Origin: Bacteroidales bacterium
GTDB lineage: Bacteria; Bacteroidota; Bacteroidia; Bacteroidales; UBA12077
DNA: 64,000 nucleotides
Reading direction: 5' to 3'
Assembly: GCA_016342685.1 (NCBI GenBank)
Contig: JAEINU010000001.1
Span: 496,001 to 560,000, forward strand
The position numbers and the translations under genes were made by a program. Under the pieces are notes generated by a model. That model made no database searches. It was not told where the DNA came from and worked only from the letters and a program-made list of their open reading frames with translations. Of the stretch, positions 56,356 through 64,000 are shown in pieces (position 1 is the stretch's first letter; each line of letters opens with the position of its first letter).

Positions 56356-56845
56356 TCATAAAGGGGCGGTTAGCTTAAGTGTTGTTGATTCTATTTTACA
56401 TCAATTAAAAAGCTATATCAATCATAAGGTGCACGATAAAATTACTCGAAAAAGGATTTATACTCTATCGGTAGAATGCCTAGAGAATATTTTCAGGCAT
56501 GCAGATGTAAATGATGAAAAGAATTCTCTCATTAAAGATTATCCGCCAAGGTTTATTATCGAAAAAATATCTGAAAGTTTCATTATTCATACAGGCAATA
56601 TCTTATTAAATGCGCATATTAGTAATTTGAGTGATAGAATCGAAAAACTAAATTCTTTAGAATTAGAAGGTATTAATTTACTTTATAAGGAGTCTTTATC
56701 AAATGCCGAAATTTCGGAAAAAGGAGGGGCTGGTCTTGGACTTATTGTTATGGCAAAGACTACAGGGCAAAAAATTAGATATGATTTTGAGAAAATTAAT
56801 GATAAGTTTTCTTATTTTGCAATGCAATTAAATTTAAAAAGGTAA
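56330..56845 (+). CDS. siaB: SiaB-family protein kinase
   Basis: 171-residue GHKL-type ATPase/kinase with ECLENIFRHAD (N-box equivalent) and GGAGLGLIVMAK (G-box). SiaB phosphorylates SiaC in Pseudomonas, controlling binding to a diguanylate cyclase (SiaD). SiaC is encoded seven bases downstream. I chose ATG 56330 over TTG 56324. No SiaA phosphatase or SiaD cyclase is in the window, so the output partner is elsewhere or different. Confidence 0.87.
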   Translation: MKNYDVVINHKGAVSLSVVDSILHQLKSYINHKVHDKITRKRIYTLSVECLENIFRHADVNDEKNSLIKDYPPRFIIEKISESFIIHTGNILLNAHISNLSDRIEKLNSLELEGINLLYKESLSNAEISEKGGAGLGLIVMAKTTGQKIRYDFEKINDKFSYFAMQLNLKR

Positions 56846-56852
56846 GTTCAAA

Positions 56853-57251
56853 ATGAATGTAATAAATATAGCTGCTACTGAAAAATCGCCAAGGGTAATC
56901 TTAAACTCTGATAGTAATGTTTTTGAAATGCAGGGAAATTCAAGACCTGAAAATGTACGAGATTTTTTTTACCCAATAATTGATGATTTAAAAAAGTATT
57001 TTGAGAGTTTAAATATTACAGAATATAAGGAGAAAGCTATAAAGTTTAATTTCAAATTAGATTATTTTAACTCATCATCGGCTAAATTTATTTCGGATAT
57101 CTTGGTTATTGTCCAAACATTTGCGAAAAAAGGATTTGATATTAAAATATATTGGTATTTTGACGATGGCGATGAGGATATGAAAGAAGTAGGTGAGGAT
57201 TTTCAAGAAATGATTTCATATCCATTTAACTTCATAATGGTACAGAGATAA
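56853..57251 (+). CDS. siaC: SiaC-family regulatory phosphoprotein (DUF1987)
   Basis: 132-residue STAS-like fold protein. The segment YFNSSSAKFISDIL (Ser74-Ser76) corresponds to the phosphorylation site of SiaC, where Pseudomonas has Thr68; here only serines are available. It forms a kinase-substrate pair with the preceding SiaB. Expected output is control of a diguanylate cyclase or another target. The SDR gene starts eleven bases after it. Confidence 0.87.
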   Translation: MNVINIAATEKSPRVILNSDSNVFEMQGNSRPENVRDFFYPIIDDLKKYFESLNITEYKEKAIKFNFKLDYFNSSSAKFISDILVIVQTFAKKGFDIKIYWYFDDGDEDMKEVGEDFQEMISYPFNFIMVQR

Positions 57252-57262
57252 AATCAAAAGAA

Positions 57263-58057
57263 ATGTTTTTTAAAGAAAAAGTAGTTTGGATAACAGGGGC
57301 GTCTTCTGGAATCGGAAAAGCGTTAGCTATTGAATTTGCAAAGCAAGGAGCTGATTTAATTATATCTTCGAATAATTTAGAAGATTTAAATTTTGTTCAA
57401 AAGGAATGCCTTGGTTATGGTGTTGAGTGTATGGTTCAGTATTTAGACGTTACTGATATGGACAAAATGCAGACAATTGTTGAGAATTTAGTTTCTCAGT
57501 TTGGTAAAATTGATGTGCTTGTTAATAATGCAGGAATTAGTCAGCGATCTTTGGTTGAGGAAACACCACTTGAGGTTGACCGGAAGATTATGGAAATTGA
57601 TTATTTTGGGACAATTGCATTAACTAAAACAGTTTTACCTTATATGATTAAAAATGGAGGTGGATATATTGCAGCAACAAGCAGCATCTCTGGAAAGTTT
57701 GGTTTTCCTTTAAGATCGGCATACTCGGCGGCGAAACATGCCTTACATGGATTTTTTGAAACGCTTAGGGCAGAAACGTACAAGCAAAATATAAAAGTGC
57801 TTATTGCTTTTCCTGGACGAATAAAAACAGATATTTCATTGCACGCCTTAACAAAAGATGGTACCGCTCACGGTAAAATGGATGAAGGTCAAAATACAGG
57901 CATTACTGCTGAAAAGTGTGCAAAACAATATGTTAACGCAATTCGAAAAGATAAGAAAGAGATTTTAATTGGGGCTAGTGAATTATTAATGGTATATATC
58001 CATAAATTTTTACCCAAATTATTTTATAAATTAGCACGAAAAATTAATCCGACATAA
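57263..58057 (+). CDS. SDR-family oxidoreductase (DHRS7B-like)
   Basis: 264-residue classical short-chain dehydrogenase: TGASSGIGKA cofactor loop, NNAG, catalytic serine in ATSSISG and Tyr154/Lys158 in YSAAKHAL. The sequence resembles the DHRS7B group with a hydrophobic C-terminus (LLMVYIHKFLPKLFYKLA), suggesting membrane association and a lipid-like substrate. It follows siaC closely and is 11 bases from a VOC-family gene; a shared operon is likely. Confidence 0.9.
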   Translation: MFFKEKVVWITGASSGIGKALAIEFAKQGADLIISSNNLEDLNFVQKECLGYGVECMVQYLDVTDMDKMQTIVENLVSQFGKIDVLVNNAGISQRSLVEETPLEVDRKIMEIDYFGTIALTKTVLPYMIKNGGGYIAATSSISGKFGFPLRSAYSAAKHALHGFFETLRAETYKQNIKVLIAFPGRIKTDISLHALTKDGTAHGKMDEGQNTGITAEKCAKQYVNAIRKDKKEILIGASELLMVYIHKFLPKLFYKLARKINPT

Positions 58058-58068
58058 AAAATTCTAAA

Positions 58069-59130
58069 ATGAGTAAATTAATAAGTGGTATCCAACAAAT
58101 TGGAATAGGTGTACCGAATGTTTATGAAGCATGGAAATGGTACAAAGAAAATTTCGGAATGGATATCCGAATTTTTGAAGATGATACTGTTGCAGAATTA
58201 ATGCTTCCATATACAGGAGGAAAACCACATAAAAGACATGCAGCCCTAGCTATGAATATGTCTGGTGGTGGTGGGTTCGAAATCTGGAACTACACAAGTC
58301 GCACCCCTGTTGGTCCTGATTTTGAAATCCAACTTGGCGATTTAGGTATTAATATTGCAAAGATAAAGAGCCCGAATGCAAAAAAGGCATTCGATAATTT
58401 TAAAGAAAGAAAATTAGAGATTCTTGGCGATTTTTATGAGAATCATTTTTTTGTTAAAGATCTTTATGGAAATGTATTTCAGGTTGTTCAACAAGAAGAT
58501 TATTTTAAAAACACTGGAAAACTTACAGGAGCTGTTGCAGGAGCAATTATTGGCGTTACAAATATAGAGAATGCAAGAACGGTTTATAGTGATATCTTAG
58601 GGTATGATGAGATTGTTTATGACAAAGAAGAGGTTTTTAGTGATTTCTTGAATCTGCCAGGTGGAGATAAAAAGTTCAGAAGAGTTTTATTAAAATCAAG
58701 TAAAAAGAGAGAAGGAAGTTTTAGTGAACTTTTAGGTGAAAGCTCAATTGAATTGATTCAAGTGCTAGATCGCGAAGCTAAAAAGATTTTTGATGGTCGA
58801 TTTTGGGGCGATTTAGGTTTTATACATTTATGCTACGACATGAGTGGAATGAAAGATCTTAAAGAAGAATGCGAAGCTAAAGGTTTTCCTTTTACTGTAG
58901 ATAGTTCGGTAAAACACAATCAGGATAATAGTTTTGATATGGGTGAAGCTGCAGGTCATTTTACATATATTGAAGATCCTGATGGAACATTAATAGAGTT
59001 TGTGGAGACTCATAAAGTGCCAATTTTAAAGAAGTTTGGATGGTATTTGAATATGAAAAAACGAGATCCTAAGAAACCGCTTCCAAAGTGGATGCTTAGT
59101 GCACTAGGATTAAATAAAGTTAAATTCTAA
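58069..59130 (+). CDS. Two-domain VOC (glyoxalase/bleomycin-resistance) protein
   Basis: 353-residue protein with two VOC domains (about 7-140 and 153-325). The first starts GIQQIGIGVPNVYEAWKWY; the second starts GAIIGVTNIENARTVYSDIL and contains a His and a Glu typical of metal ligands (FIHLCYD, GTLIEFVE). Activity unknown; VOC proteins include dioxygenases and isomerases. It is coupled to an SDR gene upstream, so both may act on one metabolite. A terminator follows. Confidence 0.85.
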   Translation: MSKLISGIQQIGIGVPNVYEAWKWYKENFGMDIRIFEDDTVAELMLPYTGGKPHKRHAALAMNMSGGGGFEIWNYTSRTPVGPDFEIQLGDLGINIAKIKSPNAKKAFDNFKERKLEILGDFYENHFFVKDLYGNVFQVVQQEDYFKNTGKLTGAVAGAIIGVTNIENARTVYSDILGYDEIVYDKEEVFSDFLNLPGGDKKFRRVLLKSSKKREGSFSELLGESSIELIQVLDREAKKIFDGRFWGDLGFIHLCYDMSGMKDLKEECEAKGFPFTVDSSVKHNQDNSFDMGEAAGHFTYIEDPDGTLIEFVETHKVPILKKFGWYLNMKKRDPKKPLPKWMLSALGLNKVKF

Positions 59131-59138
59131 ATATATGA

Positions 59139-59161
59139 GCCTCGATTTATCGAGGCTTTTT
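59139..59161 (+). terminator. Terminator after the VOC gene
   Basis: GCCTCGA and TCGAGGC with a 4-base loop and a run of T. Its right arm overlaps the last codons and the stop of the convergent histidine-kinase gene. Confidence 0.85.
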
Positions 59162-60637
59162 GTTTAATGGAAGTGTAAAAATGAAATCGCTACCTTTTCC
59201 CAATGTGCTTTTTGCCCAGAGTTCACCATTGTTTTTTTCGATAAACTCTTTACAAAGAATTAATCCCAAACCTGTACCTCTTTCTTTATCGGTTCCTGGT
59301 GTAGAATAGCTTTCGTCTATTTTAAATAATTTCTGAATATTGTTTTGTGAAATTCCTATACCATTATCAGAAATTATTATCATACATTTATTATCCAAAT
59401 AAGATATTTTTATTTCAATAATTCCGTTGGGATTAGTATACTTTATTGCATTCGAAATTAGATTCCTGATTACAGTACGAATCATGTTTTTATCGGCGAA
59501 AGCAAAAAAGTCATCATTAATATCACTTAGGATTTTAAGATTTTTAGTTTTTGAAGTTGATTCAAGTAATTCAATATTCTCTTTAATTAAATCATTTATA
59601 AGTATTTTCTCAGGTCTAAATTTTAATACTCCCGTTTGTGATCTCGACCAATCGAGTAAATTTTCCAGAAGATTGTATGCTAATTTTGAACTCTGATGAA
59701 TTATATTAACAAATTGTTTTATTTTCTGATTATCGTATTTTTCTATATTTAAATCAAGTAATTGAGAAAAACCCATTAAATCATTAAATGGATTTTTTAA
59801 ATCATGTGCAATTATTGAAAAGAATTTATCCTTGGTTGCATTCAGATCCCTTAATTGTTTCTCCGATTTCTTTAAGGTTTTCTCGGCTAATTTCTGAGCA
59901 GTAATGTCGTTAAAAACACAGTGTGTTCGAAGGAATTCATTATTTTCGGAAAACTCTACTTTGCCATTGTAATTAACCAGTATCTCAGATCCAGATTTAT
60001 TTTTTAAGCTAAATTGAATATTATTTATTTCACCCTTTTCTATAAAATTGGCATATTCAATATCAAAATCTTTAGTGTGTTGAATCGCTAATAAATTAGA
60101 AAATTTTATACCCAGAACATCTCTTTTGTCGTATCCAAGAATTTTTTCCCAAGCAGGATTTACATCAAGAATTTTACCTTGAATATCTAATGACTGATAA
60201 GGTATAGGTGAATTCTGAAATATTAATCGATAGTGCTTTTCTTGCGTAGTTAAATTTTGACGTTTGGCTTCTTTTTTAGTAATATCAATCGCAATTGTTC
60301 TTAAGCCTGATATTTCACCATTAGTTTTAATCAAGCTATTATATACTTCTAGAGTTAAAATCTCGCCTTTGGCATTATATATTCTATAATTGTTTCCAGA
60401 AGAGGGCAATCCATTAAAAGCATTTTTTATATTTTGAGTTAATCGTGGAATGTCTTCAGAAACAACTAGTTTATTAATTGGAATCGGTTTATTTAGAAAC
60501 GCTTCTTTTTCATATCCTAGAACTTTTTTGCAAGATTTATTCAGGAATCTTACATTAAGATTGGTATCAATCTCAAAAACTATTTCTGGCAAGAAATCTA
60601 AAAACTCTGAAGTATCACTGCTCTGGTCAATTTCCAT
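59147..60637 (-). CDS. PAS-PAS sensor histidine kinase, cytoplasmic
   Basis: 496 residues: PAS domains at about 10-120 and 135-252, HisKA with His278 in FFSIIAHDLKNPFND, and HATPase with RNLISNAIKYTNPNG (N), ISDNGIGIS (G1) and GTGLGLILCKEF (G2). There is no transmembrane segment, so it probably senses an internal signal (ligand or redox) through the PAS domains. No response regulator adjoins; it is not obviously the partner of the regulator at 53020. It stops inside the VOC terminator. Confidence 0.92.
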   Translation of the reverse strand: MEIDQSSDTSEFLDFLPEIVFEIDTNLNVRFLNKSCKKVLGYEKEAFLNKPIPINKLVVSEDIPRLTQNIKNAFNGLPSSGNNYRIYNAKGEILTLEVYNSLIKTNGEISGLRTIAIDITKKEAKRQNLTTQEKHYRLIFQNSPIPYQSLDIQGKILDVNPAWEKILGYDKRDVLGIKFSNLLAIQHTKDFDIEYANFIEKGEINNIQFSLKNKSGSEILVNYNGKVEFSENNEFLRTHCVFNDITAQKLAEKTLKKSEKQLRDLNATKDKFFSIIAHDLKNPFNDLMGFSQLLDLNIEKYDNQKIKQFVNIIHQSSKLAYNLLENLLDWSRSQTGVLKFRPEKILINDLIKENIELLESTSKTKNLKILSDINDDFFAFADKNMIRTVIRNLISNAIKYTNPNGIIEIKISYLDNKCMIIISDNGIGISQNNIQKLFKIDESYSTPGTDKERGTGLGLILCKEFIEKNNGELWAKSTLGKGSDFIFTLPLNKKPR

Positions 60638-60792
60638 CTTTTCGCCGCAATTTGTTTTAATTCTATAGAACGAATTAACTTTAAAACGTATTAATAAATA
60701 AAAAATTATTAAGGATTTTAAAGGTATAAAAAGAGATTTGATTCTCTTAATTAAGAAGCTGATATTTTGACGAATATTTTATAGCAACGAAA

Positions 60793-62121
60793 TTATTTTT
60801 TTGCTAATTCTATTTTTAAGATTGATGTGGTTTTATTAGTGATTTTAAATCGATTGTCGATTCTATGTCCAATAATCCATACTATTTTGCCAGCAGATTC
60901 TAAGATCCAAGTATTCTCTTTGTCCGAAATAGAAAATTTATTATCAATAAAGAAATCGCTTAGCTTTTTTAGATTTCCCATTCCTAAAGGTATAAAATAA
61001 TCGCCATTTTGCCATTTTCGTATTGTTAATGGAAATTCTAGGATTTCAGAATCAAAGAATCCAATGTTTTTATTTTTATCCAGTTTAAATTGCTCATCAT
61101 TTTCAATTTTAGTGATTTTAAGAAACAGTGGATTCTCAATAAATTCATCGGAAGAATTAATTATGTAGTTATTTAAATTTTTAGACTTTATTTCTTCAAT
61201 AATTAGTTCTATTCTATCTTTTATTAATCTGTGTGTTGGGGAATTAAACTTTTTACCCGAAGGGCCATTTAAGGATTTATAAATATCGTTAATTTGAGTA
61301 CTTGAGAATCCAATTGGATTCAGAAGTTCGTGTAAATAAGTTAATGTTGATTCGAGTTGGGTAAGTTTCTTAATATTGACATATTTGATTTGATTTTTTT
61401 CTTCAGAAATTAAGCTGAGATTTTGTTTCACAACCGAAGAATAAATATTTTCAACTTGATTTAATCGGTCAATATTTTCAATCATTGTTTCTCTAAACCG
61501 AGGATTGATGCTTTCAAATAAATGTACAACCTCATGCCTAATAATATTTCGACTATATTTTAGTGAAGCGTTCGATGAATCTTCTCTATATCCAAATCCA
61601 TTTCTTGAAATATAATTTTCTATTTTTTTTCGAGATGCAAATAATAAGGGCCTAATAATGTTTCCAGATTTTGGTTTTATTCCTGTAAAACCCTTTATTC
61701 CAGATCCACGGCTTAAATTTATTAAGAAAGTTTCTATAATGTCGTCACTATTATGAGCAATAGATATATGATCGTAATCGTATTTGTTCTGTATTTCACG
61801 AAACCAATCATACCTTAGATCACGAGCAGCCATTTGTATGGAAATACCTTCTGATTTAGCAATAGCCTCTGTGTTAAATCTAGTTGAAAAATAAGGAATG
61901 CTGTGTTTTTCAGCTAATGATTTTACAAAAAGCTCATCTTTATCAGACTCATCACCTCTTAGTTGAAAGTTGCAATGAGCAACACTAAATTGATACCCCT
62001 CTTGTTTAAACAAGTGAAATAAACAAACAGAATCTATTCCGCCACTAATACCTAATAGAATTTTATCGGATTTAGTGCATAAGTTTTGTTCTTTAATGTA
62101 TTTTGAAAATTCAGTTTGCAT
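60793..62121 (-). CDS. tilS: tRNA(Ile)-lysidine synthetase
   Basis: 442-residue N-type ATP pyrophosphatase that changes C34 of tRNA-Ile(CAU) to lysidine. LLGISGGIDSVCLF (PP-loop), HNSDDIIETFLINLSRGSG and RPLLFASRKKIE are conserved; the C-terminal domain WQNGDYFIPLGM is typical. The gene is in one direction with pabB (six bases apart), so probably co-transcribed. Length is normal. Confidence 0.96.
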   Translation of the reverse strand: MQTEFSKYIKEQNLCTKSDKILLGISGGIDSVCLFHLFKQEGYQFSVAHCNFQLRGDESDKDELFVKSLAEKHSIPYFSTRFNTEAIAKSEGISIQMAARDLRYDWFREIQNKYDYDHISIAHNSDDIIETFLINLSRGSGIKGFTGIKPKSGNIIRPLLFASRKKIENYISRNGFGYREDSSNASLKYSRNIIRHEVVHLFESINPRFRETMIENIDRLNQVENIYSSVVKQNLSLISEEKNQIKYVNIKKLTQLESTLTYLHELLNPIGFSSTQINDIYKSLNGPSGKKFNSPTHRLIKDRIELIIEEIKSKNLNNYIINSSDEFIENPLFLKITKIENDEQFKLDKNKNIGFFDSEILEFPLTIRKWQNGDYFIPLGMGNLKKLSDFFIDNKFSISDKENTWILESAGKIVWIIGHRIDNRFKITNKTTSILKIELAKK

Positions 62122-62127
62122 AATTTT

Positions 62128-63435
62128 TTATTTAAGAACTTCTATCATGGCTTTGGCTTTTATCATACATTCTTCATATTCCTTTTCTGGAATAGCCAAA
62201 CTAGTAATTGCCCCACCAACGGTAAAAGATACATATTTTTTAATTTCGTTGTATAATATACTCCGAATTACAACATTAAAATCGAAGTCTTTATTAGGAG
62301 TAATAAACCCAACGGCTCCAGAATAAATTCCTCGAAGTGATTTTTCATAGTATTCAATAAGCTCCATAGCTTTTACTTTTGGAGCACCGGTCATTGAGCC
62401 CATAGGAAAGGCTTTTTCAATAACTTCAATAATATCAATATCGTTCGAAATTTCTGAAACAACAGTTGATATTAATTGATGAACTTGTTTAAAAGAGTAT
62501 ACCCCGAAAAGTTCCTCTACTTTAACTGATCCTTTGAGTGCAGTTTTCGACAAATCATTTCTAACTAAATCTACAATCATCACATTTTCTGCTCTTTCCT
62601 TTGGGTCTGTATAAAGTTCCTTTTTTAAGATGGAATCTTCAAGTTCTGTTGAACCTCTTTTTTTAGTTCCTTTTATAGGTTGCGAAATAATCTTATTGTC
62701 TTTCTTTTTAAGAAATCTTTCAGGACTAGCCGATATCAAATAATGATTTAAATTTTTGTAATAGCAGGAAAAGGGAGTAGGGGAAATTTCTCGTAATTTA
62801 AGATATGTATCAAGTGGATTAATTCCTGTTTCACTATAAAATTCCTGACAAAAATTTATTTCGTATACATCGCCAATTTGTATGTGACTTTTTAATTGCT
62901 CGACTGTTTCGATATATTCTTTCTTTGTGTATCTCTGCTTTAATTTTAATTGATGATTTTTATTTTTTTCTTTAGAGATAGTCTGTGATTTTATTTTTTC
63001 TAAAAAGAGTTTAATTTCTTTTTCTGAAATATAGTTCTGGTTATAAAATGCCGAAATAGATTGGTTCTTTGAAACTATCGTGAGTTTTGGAATAAAAAAA
63101 TACAATTCAGGAAAAGCTAACTGATCCTCATTTAAAGAAGCCAAGTTTTCGGTCTCATTTTTTAAATCGTAAGAAAGATAACCAAAAATCCAATCTTTAT
63201 GTGCTTGGTTGAACTCTGAAAGATTTTCAAAATTGGATGCATCACTTGCTTTTAATTCTTTAGCAACTCCTATTGCTCCAATAAAATCATATTCAAAATA
63301 ATTATATTCAGAGGAAGTTTTATTGTAGTTACAAGTATCAAGAAAAATAAATTGATCGAACTTGTTTCCAAAATTTAATAGTTTCTTCTTAAAAGACTCT
63401 AAGTTGTTTATTTCAACCTTTATTTCTTTCAACAT
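62128..63435 (-). CDS. pabB: Aminodeoxychorismate synthase component I
   Basis: 435-residue chorismate-binding enzyme for p-aminobenzoate (folate) synthesis. The C-terminal chorismate-binding domain has QPIKGTKKRG (with the Lys of PabB rather than Ala of TrpE) and PMGSMTGAPKVKAMELI. The N-terminal part is the shorter regulatory-like domain. It lies directly upstream of tilS in transcription order. Confidence 0.92.
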   Translation of the reverse strand: MLKEIKVEINNLESFKKKLLNFGNKFDQFIFLDTCNYNKTSSEYNYFEYDFIGAIGVAKELKASDASNFENLSEFNQAHKDWIFGYLSYDLKNETENLASLNEDQLAFPELYFFIPKLTIVSKNQSISAFYNQNYISEKEIKLFLEKIKSQTISKEKNKNHQLKLKQRYTKKEYIETVEQLKSHIQIGDVYEINFCQEFYSETGINPLDTYLKLREISPTPFSCYYKNLNHYLISASPERFLKKKDNKIISQPIKGTKKRGSTELEDSILKKELYTDPKERAENVMIVDLVRNDLSKTALKGSVKVEELFGVYSFKQVHQLISTVVSEISNDIDIIEVIEKAFPMGSMTGAPKVKAMELIEYYEKSLRGIYSGAVGFITPNKDFDFNVVIRSILYNEIKKYVSFTVGGAITSLAIPEKEYEECMIKAKAMIEVLK

Positions 63436-63513
63436 CTGACAAAAGTATAAAAAGGCAAGCTATATTGAAAGCCTTAAATAAATTAAAGATACTTAAAGGA
63501 AATGTTTGGGATG

Positions 63514-64000
63514 CTATTTATAATCAATCGTGTAAGGAGCTGATGGCTCGAAATTAATAGGCTTTTGATAGTTTTCACCCGAAAGCAAGAAGTAAAACTG
63601 ATCACTATCGGCAGGAACTTTTGGATAAAATGCTAAACGTATCTGAAAAGTTTTGAAAACAAGGTTTTCATTTCGAACTCGAAAACCTAAGCCAATGCCA
63701 GAATATAACTCTTGTTTAAAAATGGAGTGATTTTCTGGGCCGACCAATCCAAGATCTGCAAATCCGAAAAATAAAAAACGAAAATTGTAAATGTGAATAT
63801 TAGTAAATGCAACCATTTCTGAATTAAAGGATAGTTTTTGCAGACCAAATAAATATTCACTTTCTAATCCCCAAATATTGGTGGTGTTTAAATAAACTCT
63901 TTCGTCGGGGAAGCGATTAATACCGCGGGTATAATTAATGCTCAGAAAATCACGAAGTTTGAGCTTGTTGTAATAGAGTAAATTGCTAATTGCTTGGGCT
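63514..64000 (-). CDS. Outer-membrane beta-barrel protein, C-terminal part, cut by window edge
   Basis: The frame is open from 64000 to the stop at 63514, giving 162 C-terminal residues with alternating beta-strand pattern (for example FRFLFFGFADLGLVG and GIGLGFRVRNENLVF). This resembles surface-antigen barrel proteins of the BamA/TamA-like Pfam group. The final residues PYTIDYK are not the standard aromatic end. The start lies outside the window, so the domain structure cannot be completed. An ATG at 63816 is internal, not the start. Confidence 0.7.
   Translation of the reverse strand, partial: AQAISNLLYYNKLKLRDFLSINYTRGINRFPDERVYLNTTNIWGLESEYLFGLQKLSFNSEMVAFTNIHIYNFRFLFFGFADLGLVGPENHSIFKQELYSGIGLGFRVRNENLVFKTFQIRLAFYPKVPADSDQFYFLLSGENYQKPINFEPSAPYTIDYK

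Noticed and set aside
59147-60637. PhoR partner for the response regulator at 53020
   Set aside because: The kinase is soluble, has two PAS domains and is separated by several unrelated genes; nothing links the two.

Overview
The window looks like a chromosomal segment of a member of the Bacteroidota, probably a marine Marinilabiliales/Marinifilaceae-type organism. The reasons are AT-rich DNA, TonB-dependent receptors with carboxypeptidase-regulatory-like N-terminal domains, Wzz proteins of the 'DEIDLIEVF' type, DUF4301, a short two-subunit indolepyruvate oxidoreductase, a SiaB/SiaC pair and dispersed 'CTTCGACA-GCTCAGTGTGACA' palindromes. I name the genus only as an impression. I see no rRNA, tRNA, CRISPR array or intact mobile element.

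Region 1 (1-1350): the 3' part of the RNase Y gene, closed by a clear terminator. Region 2 (1388-28341, all +): a Wzx/Wzy-type surface polysaccharide locus, most likely LPS O-antigen, because it has a WecA/WbpL-type initiating transferase and a WaaL-like ligase but no Wza/Wzc export genes. It opens with nucleotide-sugar modules: a UDP-GlcNAc3NAcA set (WbpE-, WbpD- and WbpB-like enzymes plus a TviB-type dehydrogenase), UDP-GlcA/UDP-GalA enzymes, RmlACB, and a dTDP-3-acetamido-3,6-dideoxyhexose module with two different ketoisomerases. Next comes an unusual cassette: a CDP-polyol-phosphotransferase-like protein, a cytidylyltransferase fused to a PLP enzyme, and an opine-dehydrogenase-like protein with a G8 tract. 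Flippase, glycosyltransferases, polymerase, a beta-propeller-like protein of unknown function, reductase/epimerase and initiating transferase follow. The distal end (26.1-28.9 kb) is decaying: IS30-like transposase fragments flank the ligase and a truncated mannose-1-phosphate guanylyltransferase.

Region 3 (28924-32596, all -): a nucleoside phosphorylase, a SirB1/transglutaminase-like protein and two Wzz-like chain-length proteins. Region 4 (32826-43202): housekeeping and hypothetical genes: a prohibitin-like protein, GNAT- and PAP2-family proteins, IorAB, YjbQ, a TonB-dependent receptor and DUF4301.

Region 5 (43286-56041): what I read as a phosphate-responsive envelope block. It contains a phosphate-porin-like protein with a repeat-rich lipoprotein, a paralogous lipoprotein followed by a large TonB-dependent receptor, an LRR lipoprotein, a PhoB-like response regulator and a PiT phosphate transporter. 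Three intergenic regions share an 18-bp sequence close to TTAACATTAACTTAATAT, a direct repeat of period 11 like known Pho boxes. Region 6 (56330-64000): SiaB/SiaC, an SDR-VOC enzyme pair, a PAS histidine kinase, TilS, PabB and the 3' part of an outer-membrane beta-barrel gene that runs off the window.
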